Shown one piece after another: positions 10,273-21,705 of a stretch of 64,000 bases of DNA. Source of the DNA: Trileptium ribeirensis (taxonomy: Eukaryota; Nematoda; Enoplea; Enoplida; Thoracostomopsidae); contig JASANE010017561.1 in the NCBI GenBank assembly GCA_030248225.1, positions 1 to 64,000 of the forward strand, written 5' to 3'. The number at the start of each line of letters is the position of its first letter. The first letter of the stretch is position 1. Both the position numbers and the translations under genes were made by a program. The notes beneath the pieces were generated by a model. It saw nothing but the letters and a program-made list of their open reading frames with translations. It was not told the DNA's origin and did not search any database.

Positions 10273-10803
10273 AACGCCCGCCATGTGGAAGATTTGTCCA
10301 CGTATGGTCATGACCACACTATGGTGCATGGTACTCGGACGGGCATACAGTGCAGCTCAAGTTATGGTGTCGCTGACACCATGTATATTACACTATGGTG
10401 TCTTCGACACCCTATGTTTGAATACTTATTTAAAAAAAGGCGGGAAAACTAGCTAACTGAAATTTCAAATGGTTTGCGCTAATTGATTGTAACCCATAAA
10501 CCATTCCGTCGAAATCGTTGCATAGGAAGTGCGCGGACAGAAGTTAAACCGTACAAACGCCACACAACGGAAAAAAAACGTCAAGACATCTTCTCAAAAG
10601 ACTTTCATCGAAGTTAGCGAGAAGTTAATGGTGTCTATGACACCATGTATAAATGCTGATGGTGTCCGAAACACTATATAGAAATGCCTAGAATACACTG
10701 TTGGTGTTCTGTACACTATGTCGTTAACGGTGTTAGGCAGGCTGTACGTGGACAAAACTTCCACATGGCGGGCAACTTATAACGTAAACGCCGCATTACA
10801 TTA
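10246..10803. repeat. Imperfect 8-bp target-site duplication around MITE
   Basis: The bases tcatatta (10246-10253) and ttacatta (10796-10803) flank the inverted-repeat element and match at 6 of 8 positions. An 8-bp duplication is the rule for hAT-superfamily insertions. The two mismatches fit decay after insertion. Confidence 0.45.
10254..10795. mobile_element. hAT-like MITE inserted in the integrase gene
   Basis: Ends are near-perfect inverted repeats: the left end reads tgcggcgtttacgttata and the right end is its reverse complement (about 10778-10795). Similarity continues inward for about 45 bp on each side through tggaag/gtccacgta motifs. The 542-bp element has no transposase ORF. Inside are several short hairpins of the form ggtgtcNNNgacacc (about 10355-10410, 10630-10720). 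It interrupts integrase between the catalytic E region and the C-terminal domain. A relative lies at 40292-40806. Confidence 0.85.
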
Positions 10804-11711
10804 TGTCCTACAATTCAGCCGTACACGCTTCCACGCACTACCCACCATTCATGCTTCTGCACGGATTCCAACCCCGAGTGCCGGGTGGAATCGAAACGCA
10901 AACTGATTGGGGACGCTACCCCGGAACAGAAGCATATCGCGCTAATGTGCAACGGTGGTTAGCCACCATCAGGGATCGAGCCTATCGATCCATGCAATCT
11001 GCTCGAGAATACAGAAAACGCTACTACAATCGCAAGATTAAGGTCCCGGACTACCGTGTTAATGATCATGTATGGGTCTACCGATACTACACGACACCAG
11101 GACTATCGCGCAAATTAGAACGTAGGTGGTGTGGACCATATCAGATCACTAAAATAATGCCGCCTTGCATTTGCGTTAAACTCACCGGACAACCAAATGC
11201 GTCCGATCACGTCGTTCACATAAATCGCACCAAACCATGCTACCGCCCGCTAAGTAGCTTCCCCGACATGGCTGATTTACTCAAAGCAGTCCCTCCCGCA
11301 TACATTGAGGCCGCCCTACAGGAACCAGGAGAAACTATCGTCGCTGACAAATATTTCGCCAGGGAATTACAGGCTGCCGATCCAGAAGCAGTAAACCGGT
11401 TGCGCCAGGAGATTGATGGTGCTTCCGACGTCGCTAGTGTAGAGATTGGAGAACCTAACTTGGAATACACGCAAGCGCAGGCAGACATACATCGCGCCGC
11501 AGTAGAACGACTGGCCATTCACGCTCAAGGCTCCTCCGGAGCTCCGCAACAAAACAGACTTCCCCTCTGTGACCCTGACAGAACTCCAGACACCGAATGG
11601 CCCGCTATATCACAGGAACTCGCTACCCTAGACTCCGCTAAGTTACCTTACGCACTTGATAAACCCCTGGTACCTTTTCGCCTGAGTATGGACAACATAC
11701 GGCCCCAGTAA
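10803..11711 (+). CDS. pol: Integrase C-terminal domain (GPY) plus tail, separated by MITE
   Basis: The sequence opens with YNSAVHASTHYPPFMLLHG, the end of the gypsy integrase core after the catalytic Glu. The WCGPYQI motif at about residues 118-124 belongs to the GPY/F C-terminal module, which binds DNA. The sequence VVHINRTKPC follows, typical of the end of gypsy Pol. About 140 more residues continue to TAA at 11709. Removing the MITE and one target duplication leaves the two integrase parts one base out of frame, so an extra indel is present. The upstream Met is only the first in-frame Met, not a real start. Confidence 0.85.
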   Translation: MSYNSAVHASTHYPPFMLLHGFQPRVPGGIETQTDWGRYPGTEAYRANVQRWLATIRDRAYRSMQSAREYRKRYYNRKIKVPDYRVNDHVWVYRYYTTPGLSRKLERRWCGPYQITKIMPPCICVKLTGQPNASDHVVHINRTKPCYRPLSSFPDMADLLKAVPPAYIEAALQEPGETIVADKYFARELQAADPEAVNRLRQEIDGASDVASVEIGEPNLEYTQAQADIHRAAVERLAIHAQGSSGAPQQNRLPLCDPDRTPDTEWPAISQELATLDSAKLPYALDKPLVPFRLSMDNIRPQ

Positions 11712-11817
11712 CCCTACGAGAACAAGGAAGGTCAGTTCGGACCGACGAGCCTACAAGGCCTCTGACGGTGAAACGCTCTAATGACGGTCACGCGTTACGA
11801 CCATTCAACGTAAATGA

Positions 11818-12780
11818 CTTAGGTCTCGTGGAATTACTCGCTTCACAGGACGGGACGAAAACTCGCCACACACTCCAGAACAAGCTACATCTCCAACGTC
11901 AGCCGTTGAACACGCTGTCCAAACCGCAATCCTTACGCCCGCCCAACGTCGAGCCGCAATCGCTACCCAGACATCCCGCAGCCCTCAAACACAACGCTTA
12001 GCGACTGAAGCAGACAAGCCACTGGCGCAATACCCTATCCATCGCGAACCTGCAGCATCTTACGAACAACCATATCCCGTACCTCGTCAGGCGTACTCCG
12101 CCCCACCTACACCACTTCCACACACTCCCCTAATGCCACTGGGATTCGAAGCCACAATAGAGGACTATGTTCCAGACGAATGGCTCACACCATATTACAC
12201 CACTCCAAGGCCACAACCCGCGCAATCTGTCCCAGCAACCAGCCAACCTCCACCGGAACCCGCACCAACACCAAGACCTAAGCCTAAACCACGACGAAAG
12301 CAAGTCCAGCCTCCTACACCGACCAATGAACCAGTATCATCCGTAAGCTCGGAGACCACGTCACCTGAAACAATTGAATCCCCGACACCACTCCACCGAT
12401 GGAAAATCCCTCCCCTATTGTCACCCTTGCAGGAACGAGGAACTCAGCGCCCACAAGTACCATCCTTTGGTCGATGGACCATCCAGAGACAAAATGAGTT
12501 AGCTCAGTGGGAATGGGAAATGCAGGAAATAAGAAGGAAGAGAGAGGAAGCCGCTCGCGCCCGAGGAGAAATACAGGATGCAACTGAACTAATGGAGTAC
12601 ATAAGAGGATCTCCCGTACAATACATCTCCTCGGAAGACCAAATAGCTGCCGACGGGATCGTAGCGGAATTCATTGAAAGTTTAGCTCGACAACGGAAAG
12701 CAGGTACACAAAGTACACGTGAACAGGGCCGACCTCCCGAGTCTTCGGAAGGCGGTCGACCGAAACGACTACGACCATGA
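11818..12780 (+). CDS. Pro/Gln-rich ORF downstream of pol, unknown function
   Basis: The frame is open from about 11818 to TGA 12778-12780 (first in-frame ATG near 12133). The product is rich in Pro, Gln, Thr and Arg, with a PRPKPKPRR basic patch. Near the C-terminus a charged helical stretch occurs (about 12490-12590, WEWEMQEIRRKREEAARAR). No family is recognised. It has the composition of a disordered linker or Gag-like tail. It sits where errantiviruses keep env, but contains no signal peptide, transmembrane helix or fusion peptide. Confidence 0.45.
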   Translation, partial: LRSRGITRFTGRDENSPHTPEQATSPTSAVEHAVQTAILTPAQRRAAIATQTSRSPQTQRLATEADKPLAQYPIHREPAASYEQPYPVPRQAYSAPPTPLPHTPLMPLGFEATIEDYVPDEWLTPYYTTPRPQPAQSVPATSQPPPEPAPTPRPKPKPRRKQVQPPTPTNEPVSSVSSETTSPETIESPTPLHRWKIPPLLSPLQERGTQRPQVPSFGRWTIQRQNELAQWEWEMQEIRRKREEAARARGEIQDATELMEYIRGSPVQYISSEDQIAADGIVAEFIESLARQRKAGTQSTREQGRPPESSEGGRPKRLRP

Positions 12781-12800
12781 ACTGCAGACAAGGACAATGA

Positions 12801-13511
12801 AACAATATCAACCATTGGCGAATCAACCAAGGGCTCCTCTACCGGGAAGAAGGGAAGAGCGCCGCCGCGCAGGGAGTTCCAACTCGACCGTCACGCGCCA
12901 AACCACGTAGACAAACCCCGGCTAGAACCCAATCACAAGTTAGTTGGGAAGACGAGGAGGATGAAATACCTCTTAGCCAACTTTTACCGGGACCCCGCCG
13001 GAGGCCCCACTTTGAACTCGACCCTCCAACAGAGGAGAGCGAGGGATCTCCTGAGATGGGACCCTCTGCACATCAAGTGCAAGAGAGGGAAGAACCCCCA
13101 CAACCCACTCGCCGACAGCCGCATAGACAAGCTAGGGACCGCTGTCGTTGGTATGAAGAATATGTACCACTTGGGGAAGAAGCTCGAGTCCTAATACCAC
13201 GACTCGACCCCCGGAGTGTGAAGCCCCAGACTAAGACACCAACTCGACGGACTGTACCCCTCGCTGCAACGACTCGGCATCGTGACCCTGTTATACCGAT
13301 GGACTACCCATCTGGTAGTGCCCGTGCACGGCACGACATGTTCGAACCTTTTAGGGACATCTTTGAAGAACAGGATATCGAGGACATGCTAACCGCACAT
13401 CCGGACTTGGAACCTGACGAGGATGGTGGACAAAGACAGTTACGACCTGAAGATATTGGACTGGAGGTGGTCCGACCTCCTAGACAGCCGCCTCGCGAGA
13501 GACGGTTGTAA
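12801..13511 (+). CDS. Pro/Arg/Glu-rich ORF, unknown function
   Basis: This frame is open from about 12801, just after a TGA, to TAA at 13509-13511. It lacks a convincing start, which suggests continuation of the preceding ORF after a frameshift near 12780. The product begins Arg/Pro-rich, has an acidic cluster (WEDEEDE) and ends with an acidic segment around DMFEPFRDIFEEQDIEDM. No domain is recognised. It is probably a disordered part of the same polyprotein. Confidence 0.4.
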   Translation, partial: NNINHWRINQGLLYREEGKSAAAQGVPTRPSRAKPRRQTPARTQSQVSWEDEEDEIPLSQLLPGPRRRPHFELDPPTEESEGSPEMGPSAHQVQEREEPPQPTRRQPHRQARDRCRWYEEYVPLGEEARVLIPRLDPRSVKPQTKTPTRRTVPLAATTRHRDPVIPMDYPSGSARARHDMFEPFRDIFEEQDIEDMLTAHPDLEPDEDGGQRQLRPEDIGLEVVRPPRQPPRERRL

Positions 13512-13585
13512 CGTTCAAATCACTCACGAAACACTCCCAGGAAGCTCGAGCTCCCGCTGCTAATCTCCCTCAAGGACCGCCACTA

Positions 13586-14762
13586 ATGGCGATGAATACT
13601 ATTGCAGGAATCGCCGGATCAAACCATTCAAACAACATGGAACAAGTTCCACAACCTTGTGTGCCGTACTACACCATCAACTATGGTGCTCCAATCGAAA
13701 CGTTCCTCTCCAAAGGCACTGACCGGAACTCTCAAACATGGCTCCGTTAGGCCAAACAATAAATCAATACCCCATCGAATACGCATCGACGGAGCAAGGA
13801 TACCAGCTCCTCGTCACCTATTTATTCGACGAGGAACAGGCGAAACAGGACATTTCAGACCTGAAAATGGGAGCTCGAGACGTGAAAGCCATCTCCCGCC
13901 GGAACAAACAAAAGTTCCTGGACCCAGAAACAACCGAGCGCCTCCGCCCAGTACTCCCTCACCTTATGCGGACGGTGCTCCTGGAGAAGTTCAAAATTCC
14001 TCGGTTCAGGGACCCCCTACTCGGCACTGGATACGCACAATTGCTCCAAATAGGTCCGACCCTTTCTGGGGAATCGGCCTAGGGCCGGAAGACATCACCT
14101 TCGGCAAGCGACCGCGCCCCTGCCATAATGTTATGGGTCGCCTATTGAAGGAAGTTCGATCCTTCCAACGCCACAACGTCGCCTCCTGGCCAACTGTCTT
14201 GATTTTGGGCGACTCATTAGCAGCGCCCTTGGTCAATATGGCCACATCAAAGGGGTGGTTCGCCATCGCCTGGCCGGGAGCCACCATGCATTTCTTAGTC
14301 CGATTGGCAACGTGCATCGCCACGCCACAAACCAAGACAATCATGATCCTTGGCGGATATAAAGCGGCCTTACGATCGAAGCCGCACGAAGGTCGTTTGC
14401 TGGATACACCCAGTAAGGTCATGCGTGGAGTGCGCCGATACCTATTCTCATTCGACTACCTTCTTAGCGATGGAGCCCGAGCAATTATCGCCCTGCCTCC
14501 ACCACATTGGGACATTGGACAGGACGATACCGTTGGATGGCACGACGAGTTCACCAAACTATTTCAGGACATTAAATGGCAATTTCCCGACAGACTACAG
14601 AAGTCGTCGATGCCAGACTATCCACCCGAACTAACCGAATCGGGCGCTTGGGAGACCATCACCGACGGCAGTGAAATTGTGGAGCCTCACATTGCCGAGC
14701 CTTATATCGGATACTTGCACAAATGGGTTCAACAGAACCTGGCACCTAACCAGTGGGGTTAA
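13586..14762 (+). pseudogene. Distal ORF with GDSL/SGNH-like segment, frameshifted
   Basis: Coding potential uses three frames in turn: 13586-13750, then about 13738-14082, then about 14050 to TAA 14760-14762. The last part reads like a compact alpha/beta domain. It has VLILGDSLAAPLV (around 14198-14236), a GDS block I signature preceded by a hydrophobic strand. PGATMHFLVRL follows at a block II-like spacing, then TIMILGGY as a strand and turn, and later DDTVGWHDEFTKLF with a D..H pair near the end. SGNH/GDSL hydrolases have this order, but the usual block III Asn is not evident, so catalytic competence is doubtful. It may act as a fold or esterase-like domain, as reported in some retroelements. 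Not certain. Confidence 0.4.
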
Positions 14763-16160
14763 AACAATAGGGACGGAATTCCGAGATGACAATATGACCC
14801 CTAACTATCGGGGGAAATCTTTATCGTAATGGTTAGCAAAGAACACCGACGGTGAACCCGGAATATGTGTACCATACAGTATCGTTATGATTGTATAACC
14901 GGGTATTGATAAAATGTAAATGTCATATTTAACCATCTATACTGCATTTATCGTTGTTGTTCGATATATCTGTCTATGCGTAACCTCACCATGGCACCAT
15001 GGCGGAAATAATTAAATAACGCGACTTTTGACCATGCTGAAAATTCTTTCAAAACGTAGTGCAAAGTCCTTTTCGCCCCCTTTAAAATATAAGAGGAGGA
15101 CTTTTCCGGGATACTTTTCAGGAGTGGAAATTGCTGGGATTTAAGGAGGATTCGTCGGAAAGGTAACTAAATTTGCGTAGGACAACATAACAGAAATCGA
15201 ACTAGGAAACCAGAACTTTCGTATGGTCTAGTTTATTCTTGGATCAGAGCATAGTTCATCTTCTAGTCAGGGTCGCACACGATCCTTTTTGAAGAGGGTC
15301 TTAGTCGTCGGAGACTCTACTATAGGCACGAACTGTACCATAAGAACAACCGAGAAAATTGCCTCCAACCCGAATAATTAAGTCCGAAAATTTCCATTTA
15401 AAAATATAAGAGATGTAACAGGCCCGTTCCGGCCCGTTACGTGTCTCTGACGTGATTTCGACGGTAAAACTACTCAAACGCGCCTCAAATGGCACCAGAC
15501 ACAGTATATGGGAACAATTTTTAATAGGTTGCATGGTGCCATGGCCATGGATAATTACTTTGTTCATTGCCATTGATACTCTTACTATGAATATAATCTT
15601 TGTCTTTGTTATGGTTTGCCATTAACATGATTTTGCCACTGCATGATCTCTTGTATAATTATATCTTGGGACAGGCTCATGTGAGCCCAGAGGAAGTTCA
15701 CTTCGGTTAGATGTACGAACTCAGAAAGACAAGGAAGGTAGGAGAATGTTTAACTGGCCAGGACAGAAAACCCGAACGGAACTCGACTACTTCTTCCTAT
15801 TTTCCCCATCGAAATTTCAAAATTTAGACCGTCCGGGAATAGGAGGCCTTTGACAATTTAAGGGATCGGAAAGTAATCAAAATCAGGACTGTCAACTTTA
15901 CCAGGTTCAAGCTAACTATAGCTTAATGGTCGCAAAAGTAAGCTGAAATCAAGGGTTACGGTAGTTTCCGATTATTCGGAAATAATGGACCTCGGGCCTG
16001 TTTATCGGCCCGTAACCGTCCAACGGTTCAGATTTATCGAAAATGTCCTGAGTACTCTTCGGTAGAGAATTTTTTGGGCTTTCGAACGAGCTCGAAACAT
16101 CGCAAATTGCTGGGGGATTTCGTGAGAAATTCTGGGGACGTACAGGTGAACATTCAATTA
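14763..16160. other. Non-coding 3' region of the gypsy element
   Basis: No credible gene. It holds short purine runs (for example near 15090-15102 and 15143-15150) that could serve as a polypurine tract, and a palindromic catggtgccatggccatgg at 15533-15551. The start of a 3' LTR cannot be fixed without the 5' LTR. Confidence 0.4.
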
Positions 16161-19100
16161 ACAGCCAATACTTACGCTAGGTTTGGCTGGAGGCCATGGT
16201 TCCGAGTGGACATAACCTAGGCTTATATGGAAATATAGTTATGCATATATATGTGTACTGCGTGACCTTCGTGACTCGGCGTGTCTATTTTTCCGCCCTA
16301 CCGTATCAAAACCTTTCTTTTATAGCATCCTTTGACGCCCTAAATTGCTTGACCACCATACTAACGACTGGTTTTTCTGGTAACCATCAAATCAGCGGTT
16401 GAAAGTACGCGTGTTTCCAAGTAGTCTACAGATCTAGGCATCTGACGAGGCCACGCAGGTCTCGACCTGACCAGTCATCCCGCTGTCATATCACTCATTT
16501 CCCTGTTTTATAATGCACCACGAAAATTCAACATAAGATTCTGTCAATTTGTACCAACCTTGTATTTCACCCTTGACCACAAATAGACTCATGTGACCCC
16601 TCATCCTACTCGCCTGCTCCTGGCAAATACAACCATACCCCACGGGTCTTTGTGCGACTTCTCCTTAGCCCACTATAACCTTTAAAATTGCCCCCAATTT
16701 GGCATTCCGACTGAAAGTGGGTACAAACCAACCAAAAATTTGTCCCTAATTCGAAAGTAGCTCCTCATTGCAATCGCCACGTCGAGACATCTTCAATGAT
16801 GCCCCAGGACCGTTAACCCGGGACGGCCGACAACGCGCCCCCACCATTACCGCCACTCTCTTTATCAGTCGCGACTTTAGTGCCCCTCTACTCGCTGCCG
16901 ATAAGGCAGGGAAAACACCCCTCGTTTGAATCGCCTTTCCAAGGCGAGTTCAACGATGCCCGGCGGGCGTCGCTCCGCCCTACTGCTAGCGCGGGAGAGC
17001 CCGCTGGAACTCCGTATACTAATATATGTCGGAACCCAAAATTGGGTCCCGACCCGACACTACGTCTACCCCCTCGTGTTTGGTATCGTTCGGCCCCGTT
17101 CTTCGTCCTGGGACCGAATTTTTCCCCAGCCCCTCGAAATTCCCTCGGGAACCCCCTGTCCCGACTCCCTTTCCGTGCCCTTTCTTTTCCGTTTTTCCTT
17201 TTCCTTTTTCACTCTCTCGAACCGATTTCTTTGGTCGGTTGTCGTTGCTGCTGTCGCCGTGGTTATTCTGTATGTGTGTGTGTGTCGTTGTTGTTGTGGT
17301 TGCTGTGTGGTTGTGCTGATGCTGTTGTTGTTGTGGTTCTGCGTGTTTCTAGTGTGAACTTGAGCGACCTTTCTGTCGCTCAGGTCGCCTGTGTGTCTTA
17401 TGTGTAGTGTGTGTTTATGTGCTCATGAGGAGTGTATGTATATGTGTATGTATATATGGATATATGTATATATATAGCATGTAAGAATATGACAAAAAAC
17501 AGGACGCGTAGGGACAAGACGTACAAAACGACGCTAAATTCATGAGTTTTACGGACGGACTGGACACATAGGATTAGGAAAGACGGGGGTAGCTTTAGGG
17601 CCCTCCGGCGGGCTCCGGGAGTTCCTGAATAGGTCCCCGGATAGATGAAGAGGTTCTTAGGAATGTGCTGCACCCCAGAACATGAAAGAAGCTCATTCCT
17701 ACCTTCGGTTCCCCTCCCCCTTCGGGACGTCTAAAGACGTCCTGTCGGGATATTTGAAATTCAGCTAGGAATGCTTAGTAATGTTTGGCTTTATCTTGTA
17801 AGCCAACATATAAACGTGCAATGTTTGCACGTTTATCCATGGATAGGGCGGTAAAATTTAGCCCCAGATGGCCTCTAAATAAGCTTAATTAAGTGATGAA
17901 TGAGGCAGCTAACTCGCCAAATAGCTGGAATTTGACCTCAAATCGGCAAGTTAGCTGGGGGAAATTTGATGAATGAGGACAAGAAGACAAAAAAGACCGA
18001 TTCCAGCTTACTCCAAGCATGCTAATACACCAAACTTGGTTTTGAAATTTTAAATTTGACGGGTGATTTAACCGTTTTCGTGGGACATTTGGGGGATAAC
18101 GACCAATCTAAGTTAGGTAAGAGGTTTAAAAGATCTGAGTAATGGATTCTGGATAAGTTTCTGACAAGAATTTGGGATTGCAGATGCGGGTAAAATCTGA
18201 GATTTTGGGAGAAAACTCACAGATGGTCGACCTCCGAGTATTAGGAGGGTTCAAATTTGATGTCGGCGATTTCGATTGAAGCCGACTCACTCTAAAGGGG
18301 ACCCAGGGTTTACGACAGATGTCAAAATCAAAATCGTGGGAATTTTTCGATTGGGCGCCCGGGTTTGAACTAAAAAAAGTGGGCGTTGAAAGAGCTTCTC
18401 CGATTGGAAAGCGACAAAATCGCTATCCTTCAACATAAGCGAAAATTTTGAGGCGACGACTACCGCGTCGTCTCTTGGAATCAGTTCGACTTCGATAGCG
18501 CGGTGTTCGGTCGACTTTACTGACCGGCTCCGACGCATTAGTTTTAATTATTTTCTGCGTTTGTTCAATTGCTTTCCCGTGTTCTGAGTTTTCGCGTTTG
18601 GATTGGAGGCGACATCCGGACAGACTTCCTAGGTCTCGCGAAGGGGGTTTGGCTTTTGCCACCCCGGATCAAAGACTGTAAGTGAACTTGAGTAGGACAG
18701 CCTGAAACATGGGGGTTTACTTTCCCCAGATGTAACAGAGACGATCCATCGACTTAAAATTTTGATCAATGCTGTTAAGGCTCTTGCTCCATAGGCCAAT
18801 TTCACTTCAGTCGCTGCACGCCCCTCGCCTTCAACTGAGCGGCTTGTTTTCATAAATCCTTTGACAAACCTCCGTGTGTCGAGTTCCGTCTTAGGCGTCG
18901 TGGGCCATCGCACGGGATGGTGATGAAATGTAGGCACCAAAGTCGAAGTCCTTCTGATTCCCCGTGGTCGTAGGTAAAACAAATCGAAAATGGACGCTTC
19001 TCGTCCATGCTTTTACATGATTTATCTCTCTTGAGTTAGGGCTGTCGAATTTTCCTGAGCTGACCACGGCAAAAGTTCACCTTGAAACCATAGGGAATTT

Positions 19101-19942
19101 CTTACTTGTTTCTGTTTGTGGTTATGGTTTATAAATTTCTAGCTTAATGGACCGTTCGATGCTCATGCCGCTGCTTGAGCTCGGACTGATGTTGCAGTTA
19201 GGGACGGAGGATTAGCCTCCGTCGGGCTTTAGAAAGCCCCGAAATTCCATTTATCAACCGAGCTAAGAAAATTTGGGGAACATCGAAAAGGCTAAACAAA
19301 TTCTAAGAACTTTAGCTTGAGCGTAAGGTCTTGGCACTCTGACAGGAGCGATCTTTAATACAATCTTTACACGATTTTGATAGTATCTATTTTGCTTGCC
19401 AGCCAGACGGTTAATTTCCGCTCTGCCTAGGGATCAACTACCGACGTCGCGAGTCCTCGACAGCCCCTCATGACTAAACTTACTAAGCACCTGTAAAAGA
19501 TATTACTACACCATGTCCGCTTCGAAATTGCCTTTGTTCGACTACTAAGTTTACTACTGCTCGCCATAGTACGTAGATGTGGTTAAGCTCGGCGATAGTG
19601 CGTAGGAAAACTCTCCGTGCTAAAACGAACCAACCGCATGGTTAGTGATCACCATCCACCACTGTGCCCGCTTCCAAAAGCCCGGCACCGTGCCCCGCCC
19701 CTAAGTAGCGAAAAGGAACTATAACATCCTCTTTTCAATAAAGGAAAAAATCGCGACCTCTCGCGATCCGTTTTGACCCCAAACCAAGCAAGTGCAAAAC
19801 ACCGTTTTCTTTTTGGAGCGACTTGATCGCTGAGTTTAAGTATTTTTCTAGTTTATCACTGGTTGCCCGTTAGGCTATGTACTATGTACGCCCCAGCTTT
19901 GAGTTTTACTGTTTTTCTCTCTCCTTTTTCAATTTCCCTTGC

Positions 19943-20022
19943 CAGGTTTCGATCCTGCACGGAGGATTCAAGTCCGCTGCAGGTCTTTCAGTATTAACCA
20001 CTCGACTATCGAGTTCTGAGAA
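19943..20022 (-). other. tRNA-like segment with Pol III A and B boxes (degenerate tRNA or SINE head)
   Basis: On the minus strand, tagtcgagtgg (around 20000-20010) matches the A-box consensus TRGYNNARNNG, and gatcgaaac (around 19950-19958) matches the B box GWTCRANNC, about 45 bp apart. A T-arm-like cagg/cctg stem encloses the B box. Acceptor and anticodon stems do not form well, so this is not a confident functional tRNA. Confidence 0.35.
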
Positions 20023-21282
20023 ATTTCAGTAAAATTTTGGTGATAACTCGACCGCACAATTTCGATAGTGCAGTCGAGCCACTGTACAATTTCGATGTGT
20101 ACAGTGTATTAAGGCAATAGGATGAGCTCGATAGGGAGAGGACGGCAACGCAAACAGCGACAAAGGAAACAAAAGGGAAACAAAAGAAACAAAGCAAGAA
20201 ACGAGGGAAAAGAGAGATACCAACCAGAGAGACGCCAACCAAAAGGGACGCGGACGCGTCTGCCCCCTGACTCGACTCTAATCGCACCCTAGAGGGCAAC
20301 CCCAGCCAAGATCGTCGAGTAGACATGATCACCCGCTTGAAACCGCTAGGACAGCGATGGTGATCGCTTGGCAGATCGTTGTAGATGGAAATTGCCCAGG
20401 CATGCACTCCTTAGGACCGTTGAAAAGTGACGAAGGGCGACCCCATCAACGTGCTCGAACGGCGTCCCCGATACTTATGACGTAGTTTAACTATTCCTCC
20501 ACCACCAAAATTCAACCCGCCGTTAGAAGCCAATCACAAATGAACTTTGAGGGCTCGGGACAACTGAGCTTCCGTTTGAAGTGCTGGAGATGATGAAGTT
20601 AAAATAATTGGCGATTCGCGCACAACCCGTCACGAGGGGGAAACATTTTGGGATACTCGATAAGGATGTTAGGCATTTTGTAGGATAAGGAATGCGGACG
20701 AACAGGGATTCCACCTCTGACGACCGAGTAGACACATCGCTTATTGTAGCCTGATTACTATTAACTTTCGCTCGTTTGTGCCATAAGTGACTATGTGTTC
20801 TTGACTGTGTAACGATTTGTTTAATAGTTGATTTTGATAATATGACCATGTTTCATCGTGCGCCGAAAACTCTGTGCTTTCTCGTACCCCGAGTACTGCC
20901 TTTTTGACGAAAGAAACGAACCCTCCCCTTTTTGCGTGTAACGCCGCGCGCTATTACGAGCGAACTTCGAAGCACGCCGAATACATAACCCGAGCTGGAG
21001 CGGACTTAGCTGAACGCCTCGGGTACAGATTTCGGTCCGGTAATACCGGGAACGACTTCGCTCGCGCCACCCTTTTTGTTTTCCCTTTTTGCATTGGACA
21101 AAGGGAGCGAATGCTCGGATTGGTACATTATTACGGTTTTCGCTGGTATTTGTTCGTGTACCTTACTGGATGCCCGTTATTGACTAATGCTGTACATAGC
21201 TTTAAATAAACTCTTGAAAATTACGTGACGCGTCCCGTGTTATTGGATTCTTAGCGTGATAAGGACGTCCAAATGGACGGGC

Positions 21283-21705
21283 CGACCCTTCGTGCCACGG
21301 CTTGCGGACGCAAATACCCCAAGCCCTGACGCGAACGGTCCGCCGCCAAGACTGAACTGTTTGTGTAATGGTCTTACGGCGAGAATGGTCCACCAAATTA
21401 CTTAGCAAATTTACTGGCCCAATAGTCACACTCACACGAAAGATAAAATTTACTAAAAAAAACTTTGTCACTCGATACCAACACAGACAAAATTCGACCC
21501 TTCGTGCCACGGCTTGCGGACGCAAATACCCCAAGCCCTGACGCGAACGGTCCGCCGCCAAGACTGAACTGTTTGTGTAATGGTCTTACGGCGAGAATGG
21601 TCCACCAAATTACTTAGCAAATTTACTGGCCCAATAGTCACACTCACACGAAAGATAAAATTTACTAAAAAAACTTTGTCACTCGATACCAACACAGACA
21701 AAATT
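21283..21705. repeat. Tandem duplication, two copies of 212 bp
   Basis: Copies 21283-21494 and 21495-21705 are identical except for one A in an A-run. Short inverted sequences agcgtgat and atcacgct lie just outside the pair. The near identity points to a recent event within the old left arm. Confidence 0.9.

Larger units (their letters stand above)
1..14762 (+). mobile_element. Ty3/gypsy retroelement body with env-like gene (5' end outside window)
   Basis: A run of + strand ORFs gives gag CCHC knuckle, unknown acidic ORFs, env-like gene, aspartic protease, RT, RNase H, integrase (HHCC, D-D-35-E, GPY), then Pro-rich ORFs and a distal ORF with a GDSL-like motif. RT-RH-IN order and the RT sequence are Ty3/gypsy type. 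The body exceeds 14.7 kb, about twice a usual gypsy element. In-frame stops (129, 2456, 2930, 4466, 4997), frame changes (about 2250, 5280, 5770, 7660, 7682) and a MITE insertion at 10254 show that this copy cannot be active. The 5' LTR lies outside the window, so LTRs cannot be matched directly. Confidence 0.9.

Noticed and set aside
16880..17407. Overlapping + strand ORFs up to 175 aa
   Set aside because: They cover TG- and CT-rich simple sequence in the repeat arm, and the inverted copy does not keep the frames.
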